Shown: one piece after another, positions 1-7,744 of the stretch
Position numbering within the stretch: the first letter of the stretch is position 1
How the letters are laid out: the number at the start of each line of letters is the position of its first letter
NCBI GenBank assembly: GCA_000196815.1
Contig: FP929003.1
Location: 3,743,501-3,807,500 of the forward strand
Reading direction: 5' to 3'
DNA length: 64,000 bases
Source: Nitrospira defluvii
GTDB taxonomy: Bacteria > Nitrospirota > Nitrospiria > Nitrospirales > Nitrospiraceae
Notes under the pieces: generated by a model
What the model was told of the DNA's origin: nothing
The model's input: the letters and a program-made list of their open reading frames with translations, nothing else
Database searches by the model: none
Made by a program: the position numbers and the translations under genes

Positions 1-234
1 CCACAATCCGGACCGTATCCTCCGCCCGGCGACGACACCATAGATTCGACGTTGAGTCTTCACTGGTTGGCCTCCCACATGGGTACCGGAAAAGTCCACT
101 CACTCCCTGCGCAGGTCATCATGAAGAACCGTACCATGTGGTTGCCGATCCGCCAAAAGAGAATTACATTTGAGACGCACCGTCGATCGGAGTCAGATAC
201 AGAAGACCGATCAAATTAATGAGGCCAGGAAATC

Positions 235-699
235 ATGCCGCAACATCACGACATAGGACGGGTAGAACTGACCGACTGGACCACCACAGGGTCGGCCATC
301 AGAGCGATTCGTGAAACGGTGTTTATCCACGAGCAGGGAGTGCCGGTGGAACTGGAGTGGGATGGGCTCGATTCAGCTTGCGCCCATGTGCTGGCATGGA
401 ACAACCGAGGAGAGGCCATCGGCACGGCACGCATGCAACAGAATGGCACCATCGGCAGGATGGCAGTCCTCAAGGACTGGCGCGGCCGCGGCGTCGGACG
501 GGCCCTTCTCCGGACGTTACTGGATCTGGCGACGAGACGAGGGCTCTCCCGCGTGACCTTGTCCGCACAGACCCATGCGCTTGGATTCTACGAACGAGCG
601 GGGTTCGATGTGGTCGGCGAGCCTTTCATCGACGCCGGCATTCCGCATCGGAAGATGGTGAAAGAACTATACGGTGTCGCCGATACCGTCCAACCTTGA
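235..699 (+). CDS. GNAT family N-acetyltransferase (YjcF/ElaA-like)
   Basis: A 154-aa single-domain acetyl-CoA-dependent acyltransferase; the substrate cannot be told from sequence. The N-terminal half carries the FIHEQGVP...E-D-D...H signature typical of YjcF/ElaA-like GNATs, and motif A is visible as RMAVLKDWRGRGVGRALL (RGRGVG pyrophosphate loop, about residues 79-96). The C-terminal ARNATHALGFYERAGF-type block is also present as SAQTHALGFYERAGF. The ATG is preceded by AGGA at 4 nt. It stands alone, downstream of 234 bases in which I recognise nothing, and next to the AT-rich insert that begins at about 720. Family assignment is firm, function open. Confidence 0.85.
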   Translation: MPQHHDIGRVELTDWTTTGSAIRAIRETVFIHEQGVPVELEWDGLDSACAHVLAWNNRGEAIGTARMQQNGTIGRMAVLKDWRGRGVGRALLRTLLDLATRRGLSRVTLSAQTHALGFYERAGFDVVGEPFIDAGIPHRKMVKELYGVADTVQP

Positions 700-780
700 C
701 CCAATAGCTTCCCACGATAGGAGGACCGGCCAAAGTTCGTTCAGCCGAAAGTGCAAGCTATTGCATTCACCGCCATCCCT

Positions 781-1233
781 CTAAACGTGCTGAGCATTTG
801 GGAGCAAGTTCATACTCGATGACTTAGCCTTAAGCACTTCATCAGCCCGCAAATACCTAAAAGATTGGGGCGGTGAAAACCCGATCCAAGAGCTCCTCAA
901 TGCTACGAGTGACATCGGCTTTCCCAGCCTCCAGACTGTCTCAATGCAGATGCCGAAGCCCAAAGACGACCCGGAATAGTATTGCTGGAATTGGGTTTTG
1001 GTGAGGCCAGATTCATCGCCAACCAGTTTCCATAACTTTTTAGGCTGCGCAGCAATAACTCTATTCACCGCAAATCCACCGACCAGCGCCATGATGGGGC
1101 GTGGGGTATAGATTAGAACAATATCGCCTCTCTCTAGCCTGGGGCGTATTCTTCTAAGTTCTACTTTCTTTGTGCCCTTGAGAATATCCTGGGCGTGTCT
1201 CTCCTTGATAGAAAGCACCAGAACCGTCTTCAT
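781..1233 (-). CDS. ASCH-domain protein (PUA-like fold)
   Basis: A 150-aa protein beginning VLVLSIKERHAQDILKGTKK and continuing with VELRR, the classic start of ASCH domains (PUA-like fold, proposed to bind RNA or act on modified nucleosides). The IYTPRPIMALVGGF segment matches the second conserved ASCH strand block. Its ATG shares one base with the TAA stop of the upstream gene (TAATG at 1231-1235) and has GGAG just before, so the two are translationally coupled. The C-terminal tail after about residue 120 is unremarkable. Domain call is confident; biological role is not known. Confidence 0.8.
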   Translation of the reverse strand: MKTVLVLSIKERHAQDILKGTKKVELRRIRPRLERGDIVLIYTPRPIMALVGGFAVNRVIAAQPKKLWKLVGDESGLTKTQFQQYYSGSSLGFGICIETVWRLGKPMSLVALRSSWIGFSPPQSFRYLRADEVLKAKSSSMNLLPNAQHV

Positions 1234-3317
1234 TAATTCTCCTCACAGCCCGTTCCTTGCCTGTAAAGCTTCGCAAACACCTTTGATGGTATCGACTGAG
1301 GAGACTGGAGCTGTGTGCGCACACCAGCATCCCGAAGCACTGACTGGAAACTATCCCAGGGAATTGGATTCAGCATCAACTGCGTATCACTATATCTAAT
1401 AGCCATTATCCGTTGATCCTCATTACCGTTGGCAAGCTCAATGAGATTCTTCCATGTATATATCCCCAGCCTATCAAAGCGGCGAAATAGCTCCTTGGGA
1501 CGCCCAACCACAACTTCGTCAAGAAATGAACAGCCTCTAATTTGCTTCGCGCCCTGATACCTTTTATCATCACTGACATACCACAGAATCCTACCGGGAG
1601 CAGTAAGACCTCCCGTGAATTTAGTCGAACGATAATACACACCTTCTCTGTTCAAACTTAGCTTGGTTCTAGCCCCAAAAAGATCCTGGTTTGCAAGCTC
1701 ATCATCAAAGAGTTCTGCCGCCCACCGTGGCTGGATCGCAATTATGTAGCTGGGTATAGGAGCGTCGATAATTTTTAGTGGCCAATACGCACGCTCTAGC
1801 CTGGAAGCAACCAGCGCATCGGATCTTATGATGTCAGATCGACCTGGCCTTGCTGGGGCAACGCTGGGAGTCACATCTTGAGCATGTAACGAGTTAATCT
1901 CTTCGACAAAACCCTTAGCGTTCACAATTTTTGGCATCGTATATTTGACCCAATCTCTACTCTCCAGATAAAAGCCATCCTTCCTTAGTTCTTCTTCAAC
2001 AAGCTGCGCACGGTACTGGTCAGCAATCACAATCTTTGCTCTATTTTCTAGCGCCGCTTCTTTCACCACTCGAAGCAGTAGATTTCGAAGAATCGTGATC
2101 GCTTCAGGCCCACGTGCGACTCGCAAGAATGGCAGTTGCAACTCTGACATGCTGGAGCGGTCATACACAATTAAAGCGGCCGGTTTACCCCCATCCCCAA
2201 ATAGTCCCAGTGACTGACAACTTTTTGGCATAGCCAGATACTTACAGAGACGCTCCTTGAACTTTGACTTCCTTTCTCTCTTTTCCTGGACTTGTAGCGC
2301 GGCAAAAAATCCATCACCCGGAACCTTTCGCAATAGCCTAAACACGAATCCACCTGCGACTCGTGCCGGGCTATATTTTGAGCGCTCGTGCAGCTCGTCC
2401 AGCTGGACGATGAGATCGGAAGGTCGGATCGGCGACACCCCAAACTCTCGATACAATTGATGAGAGAGATTGAGAATCTTATTGTCCCTGGTCACAAAGA
2501 ACCGGTAACCGCTAGCTATAGCCCACGCGAGCTGCCGTACATCTGAGGCATCGCTTTCAGACAGCGGATGCCCAAAAATTTTCCGAACCTTTCTTTCGAC
2601 AGCAACGAAAGCTATGTGCTGTGCTCTTAAGACTGTAAACTGCGCGACTCGCTGCCTATTCCTTAATCGCTGATTCGGCATGGCATGCCGATCGATCTCA
2701 TTCAAAGTTTCCGGCGTAATTCGAAGTTCAACTGCTGAGTGCAGCCAGTCAGCTAAGAGCGCCTTGGATTCATGTGTATCCGGAGCTGTGGGATTATCAA
2801 GGTCATAAAATATGTTGGCATCGATTACGACAAGAAGCTTTTCTCCAACGTCCGCGTTCTGGGAGAATGAGAACAGGTCAGGATTCCCACAATCAAGACA
2901 CCATTCCGTCAAAACGGTGTTTTGAGATCCCCGGCCTCTTTTTTCTCCAACCGCTATGAAGCCTAATTTGGGCCAAAGTGTTGAGGCACTAAAATCTCGC
3001 CTGCACAAGACACTAATTCTTCGATATGATATTGACCTTGCAAACAATCCATCGAAAAGCGCCCTTGCTATGCCCCGCCCTCTCATCTCGCTCTGAATGC
3101 ATAAATGCACGATCACTACTCGGTCCCCGCTCCTCCGGAAAAGGAGATATCCCGCCAGACCGTCTACTTCGTTGCTCGCAACCAGGATACAACTCTTGGA
3201 GGCATACTCATCAAAGGCGCCCTCAGGGAAAAAGCCAAGTGTTGCTGCATTGGCACGCCAAAGTTTTTTTACCTGAGTAAGTTGCGATGATGCTCCTCTT
3301 AGAATTTCTACTCTCAT
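1233..3317 (-). CDS. GNAT-PIN multidomain protein with C-terminal PUA/ASCH-like region
   Basis: A 694-aa multidomain protein. Residues 1-130 form a GNAT domain (acetyl-CoA loop MRGRGIA at 78-84). Residues 160-310 look like a PIN nuclease: D166 in VIDANIF, E203/E207 in TPETLNEID, D256/D259 in SESDASD, and D278 in VTRDNK give the usual acidic site. Residues 325-465 resemble a second degenerate GNAT fold, and 520-660 (IAIQPRWAAELF...GRILWYVS...) resemble an ASCH/EVE-type PUA-like domain. The ATG at 3317 has only a weak ribosome site. It is coupled to the ASCH gene at 781-1233. The composition is AT-richer than neighbours, suggesting transfer. Domains 1 and 2 are seen with good confidence; 3 and 4 are inference. 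Confidence 0.72.
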   Translation of the reverse strand: MRVEILRGASSQLTQVKKLWRANAATLGFFPEGAFDEYASKSCILVASNEVDGLAGYLLFRRSGDRVVIVHLCIQSEMRGRGIARALFDGLFARSISYRRISVLCRRDFSASTLWPKLGFIAVGEKRGRGSQNTVLTEWCLDCGNPDLFSFSQNADVGEKLLVVIDANIFYDLDNPTAPDTHESKALLADWLHSAVELRITPETLNEIDRHAMPNQRLRNRQRVAQFTVLRAQHIAFVAVERKVRKIFGHPLSESDASDVRQLAWAIASGYRFFVTRDNKILNLSHQLYREFGVSPIRPSDLIVQLDELHERSKYSPARVAGGFVFRLLRKVPGDGFFAALQVQEKRERKSKFKERLCKYLAMPKSCQSLGLFGDGGKPAALIVYDRSSMSELQLPFLRVARGPEAITILRNLLLRVVKEAALENRAKIVIADQYRAQLVEEELRKDGFYLESRDWVKYTMPKIVNAKGFVEEINSLHAQDVTPSVAPARPGRSDIIRSDALVASRLERAYWPLKIIDAPIPSYIIAIQPRWAAELFDDELANQDLFGARTKLSLNREGVYYRSTKFTGGLTAPGRILWYVSDDKRYQGAKQIRGCSFLDEVVVGRPKELFRRFDRLGIYTWKNLIELANGNEDQRIMAIRYSDTQLMLNPIPWDSFQSVLRDAGVRTQLQSPQSIPSKVFAKLYRQGTGCEEN

Positions 3318-3499
3318 TCGACAATCTCAAGTAAACCAGAATGACCTGCACTTGCAGTCAAAAGCGGATCTTCTAGCCACGAGTTTCTTTAACTGCAGTC
3401 ACAGGCGACCGAAGTTCCTCTATTACCTACTCTATTGAGAGACGATCTAATCTTAGGTGCTGAGCTAACCTTCTGAATGTAATGGGAGCGGTACGACGT

Positions 3500-3517
3500 C
3501 CCCCCGTCTTGAGTAGC
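3500..3517 (+). repeat. IS left terminal inverted repeat
   Basis: Reads CCCCCC then GTC then TTGAGTAGC; pairs with 4595-4612 on the other strand. The orfB stop codon lies just inside it. Confidence 0.65.
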
Positions 3518-3519
3518 AG

Positions 3520-4296
3520 CTACGTTTGGAGACCGGGTGCGACTGTAACCGATTTTCTCACCAAACGCCTGGCATAAGCGGCAGGTGTCAGTCCCCCCAA
3601 TGCTTTTTTCGGACGCTCCTCGTTGTATTCGCGCCGCCACGCTTCAATGACGACTTGGGCATGCGCGAGGGTCAGGAACCAATGCTCGTTCAGGCACTCA
3701 TCACGCAAGCGCCCGTTGAATGACTCGATGTAGGAATTTTGATTGGGCTTGTCCGGTTCGATCAGGCGTAGCGTCACGGTGTGCGCGTGGGTCCATGTCA
3801 GGATGGTGCGCCCACAAAACTCTTTGCCATTGTCGGTTCGAATCACCTGGGGCAAGCCGCGGGTCGCGGCCAAGTGATCGAGTATCCACGTGACGTATGG
3901 CCGGCCTTCCGCACTGTGGTGAAATACGAAATCCATGGACCAGACGTGGTTCGCGTCCGCAGACCTTACCAGTGGCAGACGCTCGCCTCCCGGCACCTTC
4001 TTGCGGGTGCGGCGCCGCACCTGCAACTGGGCTTCGGCATAGAGCCGTTCAATCCGCTTGTGATTCACCAGTCTACCCTGCTGACGCACCTTCAGATAAA
4101 TCATGCCGGCCCCGTACCGCCGATGGCCATGCGCGAGTGCGACAATGGTCTGTCGTAGATCGGCATTCCGGTCCGGCGCGGGGCGGTATCGCAAGCTGCT
4201 GGCACTCAGGCCGATTACCGTCAACGCATGGCGCTCCATCAGGCCTCGGCCACAGATCCAGCGCACCACCTCCCGACGAGCTGGTGCGCCTACCAC
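3520..4296 (-). pseudogene. IS3-family transposase orfB, internally deleted
   Basis: A 258-aa open frame matching IS3/IS407-type integrase cores: RYG..MIYLKVRQQGRLVNHKRIERLY, then the catalytic D122 (WSMDFV), D155 (RTDNG) and E191 (YIESFNGRLRDE); D155 to E191 has the expected 35-residue spacing. D122 and D155 are only 33 residues apart; the segment that normally follows (the TVVDD...AI strand block, about 25 residues) is missing between AEGRP and VTWILDHLAATRG. All three acidic residues remain, but loss of a core strand should inactivate the enzyme. The frame is otherwise intact to a normal C-terminus (EERPKKALGGLTPAAYA). Confidence 0.8.
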
Positions 4297-4550
4297 TTCT
4301 TTCGGCGCACCACTCGGGTTACGGCCTGCTCCAGCAGTACCTCCGCCAGTAGCGCTTCAGCCGGGCATTCTCCAGCCCAACGCCTTCAGCCGCTTGGCGT
4401 CGACACCTCCAGGCCACCGAACTTGCTCCGCCAGAGGTAGTGCCTCGCTTCTGAGAACCCATGCCGCCGACACAGATCCTTCACTGCCATCCCCGCCTCC
4501 GCCTCTCGCAAAAACCCGATAATCCGTGCCTCTGAAAACCGCTGCTCCAT
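4297..4550 (-). pseudogene. IS3-family orfA, frameshifted
   Basis: From ATG at 4550 the reading frame gives MEQRFSEARIIGFLREAEAG and then a helix-turn-helix typical of IS407-type orfA (DLCRRHGFSEARHYLWRSKF). After GGLEVS it runs into a stop at 4386; the expected continuation DAKRLKAL is found one frame over, and a further shift follows before the VVRRKKW end near 4300. At least two indels have therefore destroyed it. With orfB deleted as well, the element cannot supply its own transposase. Confidence 0.75.
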
Positions 4551-4594
4551 ATCCAATCTCCTTCCAGTTGAGGGATTGGACTCTAAATCGCCGC

Positions 4595-4612
4595 GCTACT
4601 CAATCAGGGGGT
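4595..4612 (-). repeat. IS right terminal inverted repeat
   Basis: Complement reads ACCCCCTGA then TTGAGTAGC, matching the left end at 3500-3517 with 4 mismatches. Confidence 0.65.
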
Positions 4613-4923
4613 GACGTCGGGTATATCCTAATAGACGAGGAAAGTGAAGCTGCCCAGTTACACGTGACTGAACTGGCTCGCGAATGACCATTCTGAATGC
4701 TGAGAGCATCAGACAGCCGAGAGAAAAGGCAAACAATGTGCTTCGGGTTACACAGAATGCACTAATAATCGTCCGCTATTCAGGCACTTCTCCGCACAAG
4801 TTCTGATGCCAAACCTCTCCCCCCTCTTATTCCGACAAGCTTAATTTCTCATTTAGGACTTGCGTTCTGCGAGCAAGAGGATCACCAGGCCTCCGACTCC
4901 TCTTTTTGAGTTATAGTGAGCCC
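4613..4923. other. Intergenic, no gene seen
   Basis: AT-richer sequence between the IS remnant and the transglycosylase gene. It begins with the GACGTC that flanks the element. I see no open frame with a ribosome site, no hairpin terminator and no recognisable repeat; it is probably the distal part of the inserted DNA. Confidence 0.5.
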
Positions 4924-5811
4924 ATGCCTTCCCGTTCGCATCCGCAGGCTGTGATCCGTCGAAGGAGGCGCGGACGCAGGAGCACGGTCGTAGCCGTTCG
5001 CCGGCGCGGGCGCGTCTGGCGACACAGATATCGAGCCCTGCTCGCCGCCTTGCGGCGCTTGCCTGTCACGGCCAGGCTTGTGGTGGGCCTGTCCGCCATT
5101 CTCCTGATTGGCGCGGGTGTGAACTGGGTGTACCACACGATCCACAAGCCGACGGAAATGTTCTTTGCGCTCGACGACGCACTGGATAAGCACCCCTACG
5201 AAACGTGGAAAGAATACGGTCCGCTCTTCCGCACCCATTCCACTGCTGTCATGACACCGGATCTGCTGGCCGCGCTGGCGCAAATCGAAAGCGCAGGCAA
5301 TCCGATCGCGCGTACTTACTGGCGCTGGCGACTCACCTGGAATCCGCTGGAACTGTATCGTCCGGCGTCGAGCGCAGTCGGCATGTTCCAGATCACCGAC
5401 GCGACATTTCAGGAAGGAAAGCGGTACTGCATTCATGACCACCGTGTCGTCCAGGAGGGCCTCTGGAACGATCCTCACTCCTGCTGGTTCAATTCCTTTT
5501 ACAGCCGCGTCCTGCCGAGCCATGCCATCGAATTGACCGCCGCCCTGCTCGACCGCGCCGTGGCGAACGCAATCGGGTCGCATCGAAGGCCTCACCCCAC
5601 GTTCCAGCAGAAGCAGGATCTGGCCGCCCTGATTCATCTCTGCGGCGCCGGCGCCGGCCACGCGTACGTCGCCCGCGGCTTTCGACTGGCCCCGCAGCAA
5701 CGGTGCGGCGATCACAGCGCAAAAACCTACCTTGACCGGGTGAATGAGTTGAAGCGGAAATTTTCCCGCCTGGCTGCAGGCGAGAACCTGCTCCGGTTCG
5801 TGCGGCCCTAG
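4924..5811 (+). CDS. Membrane-anchored lytic transglycosylase (SLT domain)
   Basis: A 295-aa protein likely to cleave peptidoglycan glycan strands in the periplasm. A very basic cytoplasmic tail (RRRRRGRR at about 12-19) precedes one membrane anchor (about 50-70, RLVVGLSAILLIGAGVNWVY), then an SLT lysozyme-like domain: LLAALAQIESAGNP (catalytic Glu about 122) and SAVGMFQIT (about 151-158), the two diagnostic SLT motifs. I chose the ATG at 4924; a TTG at 4906 in the same frame has no ribosome site, though the site before 4924 (GTGAG) is also weak. The gene stands alone. Family is firm; whether it remodels wall for growth or for a secretion machine is unknown. Confidence 0.82.
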   Translation: MPSRSHPQAVIRRRRRGRRSTVVAVRRRGRVWRHRYRALLAALRRLPVTARLVVGLSAILLIGAGVNWVYHTIHKPTEMFFALDDALDKHPYETWKEYGPLFRTHSTAVMTPDLLAALAQIESAGNPIARTYWRWRLTWNPLELYRPASSAVGMFQITDATFQEGKRYCIHDHRVVQEGLWNDPHSCWFNSFYSRVLPSHAIELTAALLDRAVANAIGSHRRPHPTFQQKQDLAALIHLCGAGAGHAYVARGFRLAPQQRCGDHSAKTYLDRVNELKRKFSRLAAGENLLRFVRP

Positions 5812-5982
5812 CCCGCATTGTTCGCGAGGGTTCGCGCCAAAACCGCCGAGACGCCAAGCGAGACGGGCGCGCGGAGCCGCGAGGGAGGGACGCATACTTG
5901 AAACAGTATATTGACCGATCGAGCAGGAGCCCGCCCGCCGTCAGACCTGTCGGAGCGGCGTATCGGCGGTTGCAGTAGAAGC

Positions 5983-6004
5983 CTTCGTGAATCATGCGGG
6001 CTGG
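5983..6004 (+). repeat. Short repeat motif M, copy 1
   Basis: CTTCGTGAATCATGCGGGCT; related to 27647-27669 and 53768-53791 (consensus TTCxTGAATxATxCxGGxTA). It follows a GC-rich intergenic stretch after the transglycosylase gene. These look like the ends of degenerate copies of one dispersed element. Confidence 0.5.
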
Positions 6005-6070
6005 CAACCGTCTCGCTGACCTTTTAATTTTTCATTGGCAGCGCCGGGAGGGTGAGCGAGACTGATTCCT

Positions 6071-6922
6071 ATGGACACGACCACTCCGGCGAGATCCCGA
6101 TCCGCCTGCGAACTGGAGGATTCGCCACCAGGCCTGCAGCCGCCATCACCCCGCTACTCACTCGGGCAACGGTGCCGGTCGCTCTATCATGCGTTGTGGT
6201 TCCGCCTTTCGGAACGGATACACTGGTCGAGAAAGCCTTATCACGAAGTGCCGATCGGCCGTCTTACAGATCTCGCAACCTGGCAGTCGGCTTGTATCGA
6301 ATCCCTGCAGGCTCGCTATGGTCTCTGCTTCGAATCCCGCTACGGACGACACACGTCTCTGGCGAACTACGCCTACCTCGATCTGCTGGACCAGGCCTGG
6401 ACGGCAGCGGCCTGGCCCGTTCCCACGGGCGGTCTTGTCACGGATGTGGGCTGTGCCAACTTCTGGTACGCGCAGACGCTGCACCGGTTTTTCCGACCGG
6501 CCAAACTGACCGGCGTAGATGTCGAAGGATTCCGCCTCTATCCGACCGGCTACAGCCGTTACGACGCGGCCGCCGGATACGTCGCGAATCTTCCGCAGAC
6601 CTCGTTTGTGACCGCCGACTATTGCGAGATGGACGAACAGATGGATGTCATCACGGCCTGGTTTCCGTTTGTCACGCCGGCACCCGTTCTAGCCTGGCGG
6701 CTCCCGTTAACGATGTTTTCTCCGGAACGGCTCCTTGCCCGCATCGCACGCAATCTTGCGGCGGGAGGGACCCTGTTCATGGTGAATCAAGGCACAGATG
6801 AAGCGGATGTCGCTGCCGGATACTGCCGACAGGCGGGGCTTCGTTCACAAGGCCGGTGGGTTCATCCGCGGCCATTGCGTCCGCGGCCCCATCCTCCGGT
6901 CGCCTCCTGGTGGACGACCTGA
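6071..6922 (+). CDS. Class I SAM-dependent methyltransferase
   Basis: A 283-aa cytoplasmic protein. The glycine-rich SAM-binding motif I is TGGLVTDVGCANFWYA (about 119-134), followed by an acidic motif (LTGVDVEGFRLYPTG), and a NLAAGGTLFMVNQG block matching the post-III strand of class I methyltransferases. The substrate is not evident and the N-terminal 60 residues have no recognisable domain. The ribosome site is weak (GAGACTGATTCCT). The C-terminus is Arg/Pro-rich and its stop codon lies in the first bases of the MITE-like repeat at 6919, so the original C-terminus may have been altered by that insertion. It has no obvious operon partner. Confidence 0.75.
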   Translation: MDTTTPARSRSACELEDSPPGLQPPSPRYSLGQRCRSLYHALWFRLSERIHWSRKPYHEVPIGRLTDLATWQSACIESLQARYGLCFESRYGRHTSLANYAYLDLLDQAWTAAAWPVPTGGLVTDVGCANFWYAQTLHRFFRPAKLTGVDVEGFRLYPTGYSRYDAAAGYVANLPQTSFVTADYCEMDEQMDVITAWFPFVTPAPVLAWRLPLTMFSPERLLARIARNLAAGGTLFMVNQGTDEADVAAGYCRQAGLRSQGRWVHPRPLRPRPHPPVASWWTT

Positions 6923-7150
6923 CGGGATGCGGAAACAACCCGCCGGCGGCCTGCTCGACGTCCGTGAATCGTGAACCGTATCTCGTCGGGGTCAGAGCTG
7001 AGAGTCACAACGCCCACTCTCGATTTCCGTCCATACGCCATGAGCTCTATGCCATGGGCTCTTTTCTGCGGGCGAGAGACGAACGACGTTTCACAAACGA
7101 CAGACTATGAGGACAGCCGTTTTGCGCATCCTGCGAGGCGATCCTGACCA
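6919..7150. repeat. MITE-like repeat R, degenerate copy 1
   Basis: Starts CTGACGGGATGCGGAAAC, close to the left end of the complete copy at 52172, and shares with the copy at 27666 the CCGCCGGCGGCCTGCTCGAC block and the CTCGATTTCCGTCCATACGC block. Near its right side, 7112-7149 resembles an internal block of the 52-kb copy (TTTGCGCATCCTGCG). The right inverted repeat is not recognisable. It provides the stop codon of the methyltransferase gene and approaches the 3' end of the convergent gene at 7172. Confidence 0.6.
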
Positions 7151-7171
7151 CTCACACAAACCTGCCGCTCC

Positions 7172-7489
7172 TCATCTGCGACGTGACATCTGTCGATCGG
7201 GCTCGGCTCTCCGATCCACCTTCACAATGTTCACAATCTGGTCGTCGAGATCGACTTCGATGCTGACGAGATCCCCTTTACTCAGCCACTCACGCCGCAT
7301 CGCCAACGAATCGGCCACGCGCAACATCCGCAATTGGCCGTCCTGGGTCTTGAAGGTCAGCAAGTGATTGCGAAGATCCACGTGCTCGACCCGGCTCACG
7401 GGGAACACGGCGGCGGTCTGAAATCCGAGAACCGGGGCGACCATTCCCACCCAGATCAGCGTGACAAACATTAGACTACGCATGTTCAT
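7172..7489 (-). CDS. Small secreted protein, unknown function
   Basis: A 105-aa protein I do not recognise. The ATG at 7489 has a near-perfect ribosome site (AGGAGG, 5 nt upstream), which decides the start against a longer upstream frame. Residues 1-21 (MNMRSLMFVTLIWVGMVAPV...) are a clear signal peptide. The mature part (VEHVDLRNHLLTFKTQDGQLRMLRVADS...LSKGDLVSIEVDL) looks like a small beta-barrel of about 65 residues, with charged strand-turn-strand spacing as in small periplasmic DUF-type proteins. The basic tail DRRAEPDRQMSRRR approaches the neighbouring repeat and may be derived from it. Confidence 0.7.
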   Translation of the reverse strand: MNMRSLMFVTLIWVGMVAPVLGFQTAAVFPVSRVEHVDLRNHLLTFKTQDGQLRMLRVADSLAMRREWLSKGDLVSIEVDLDDQIVNIVKVDRRAEPDRQMSRRR

Positions 7490-7744
7490 CGTGACCTCCT
7501 CTCGATGACAGATATGCGGTCGAACATGAACGGCGTGTCGCGCACATCGAGACTCTACGCCCCATCGCACCGGCAGTCTGTCGCTCCTGCTGCCATTTTG
7601 TAGCGGAGATACGACCTCAGCCTGCAGTCTTCCGCTCTACGAAGAATTCTTGTGGCGCGCACAGGCGACGGGTTCGTTAAGAGCAGGCCTGCAGACTCGG
7701 TGAAGAGAACACAGGAAGATGCGGGGAAGGGAAACCGGAGGACA

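Larger units (their letters stand above)
3501..4612 (-). mobile_element. Decayed IS3-family (IS407-like) insertion sequence
   Basis: About 1.1 kb with a broken orfA and an internally deleted orfB on the minus strand. Imperfect terminal inverted repeats are visible: both ends read inward as a C-rich run followed by TTGAGTAGC (3509-3517 and the complement of 4595-4603), 14 of 18 positions matching. The sequence GACGTC lies directly outside both ends (3495-3500 and 4613-4618), consistent with a short target duplication, although it is a palindrome and the exact boundary is uncertain by a few bases. It sits inside the AT-rich insert. Confidence 0.75.
720..4900. other. AT-richer inserted region (putative small genomic island)
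   Basis: Base composition drops clearly across this stretch: a sampled line (2581-2640) has 26 G/C of 60, against 37 of 60 in a typical housekeeping line (13321-13380). It contains a coupled GNAT-PIN and ASCH gene pair and an IS3-family remnant, and ends where the normal high-GC coding resumes at about 4900. No tRNA or integrase is visible at either edge, so the exact ends and the transfer mechanism are unknown. The island reading is inference from composition, gene type and the IS. Confidence 0.55.

Noticed and set aside
6052-6801. Alternative plus-strand frame overlapping the methyltransferase
   Set aside because: The frame starting at 6071 has the SAM-binding motif; the alternative is Arg/Ser-rich and lacks any domain.
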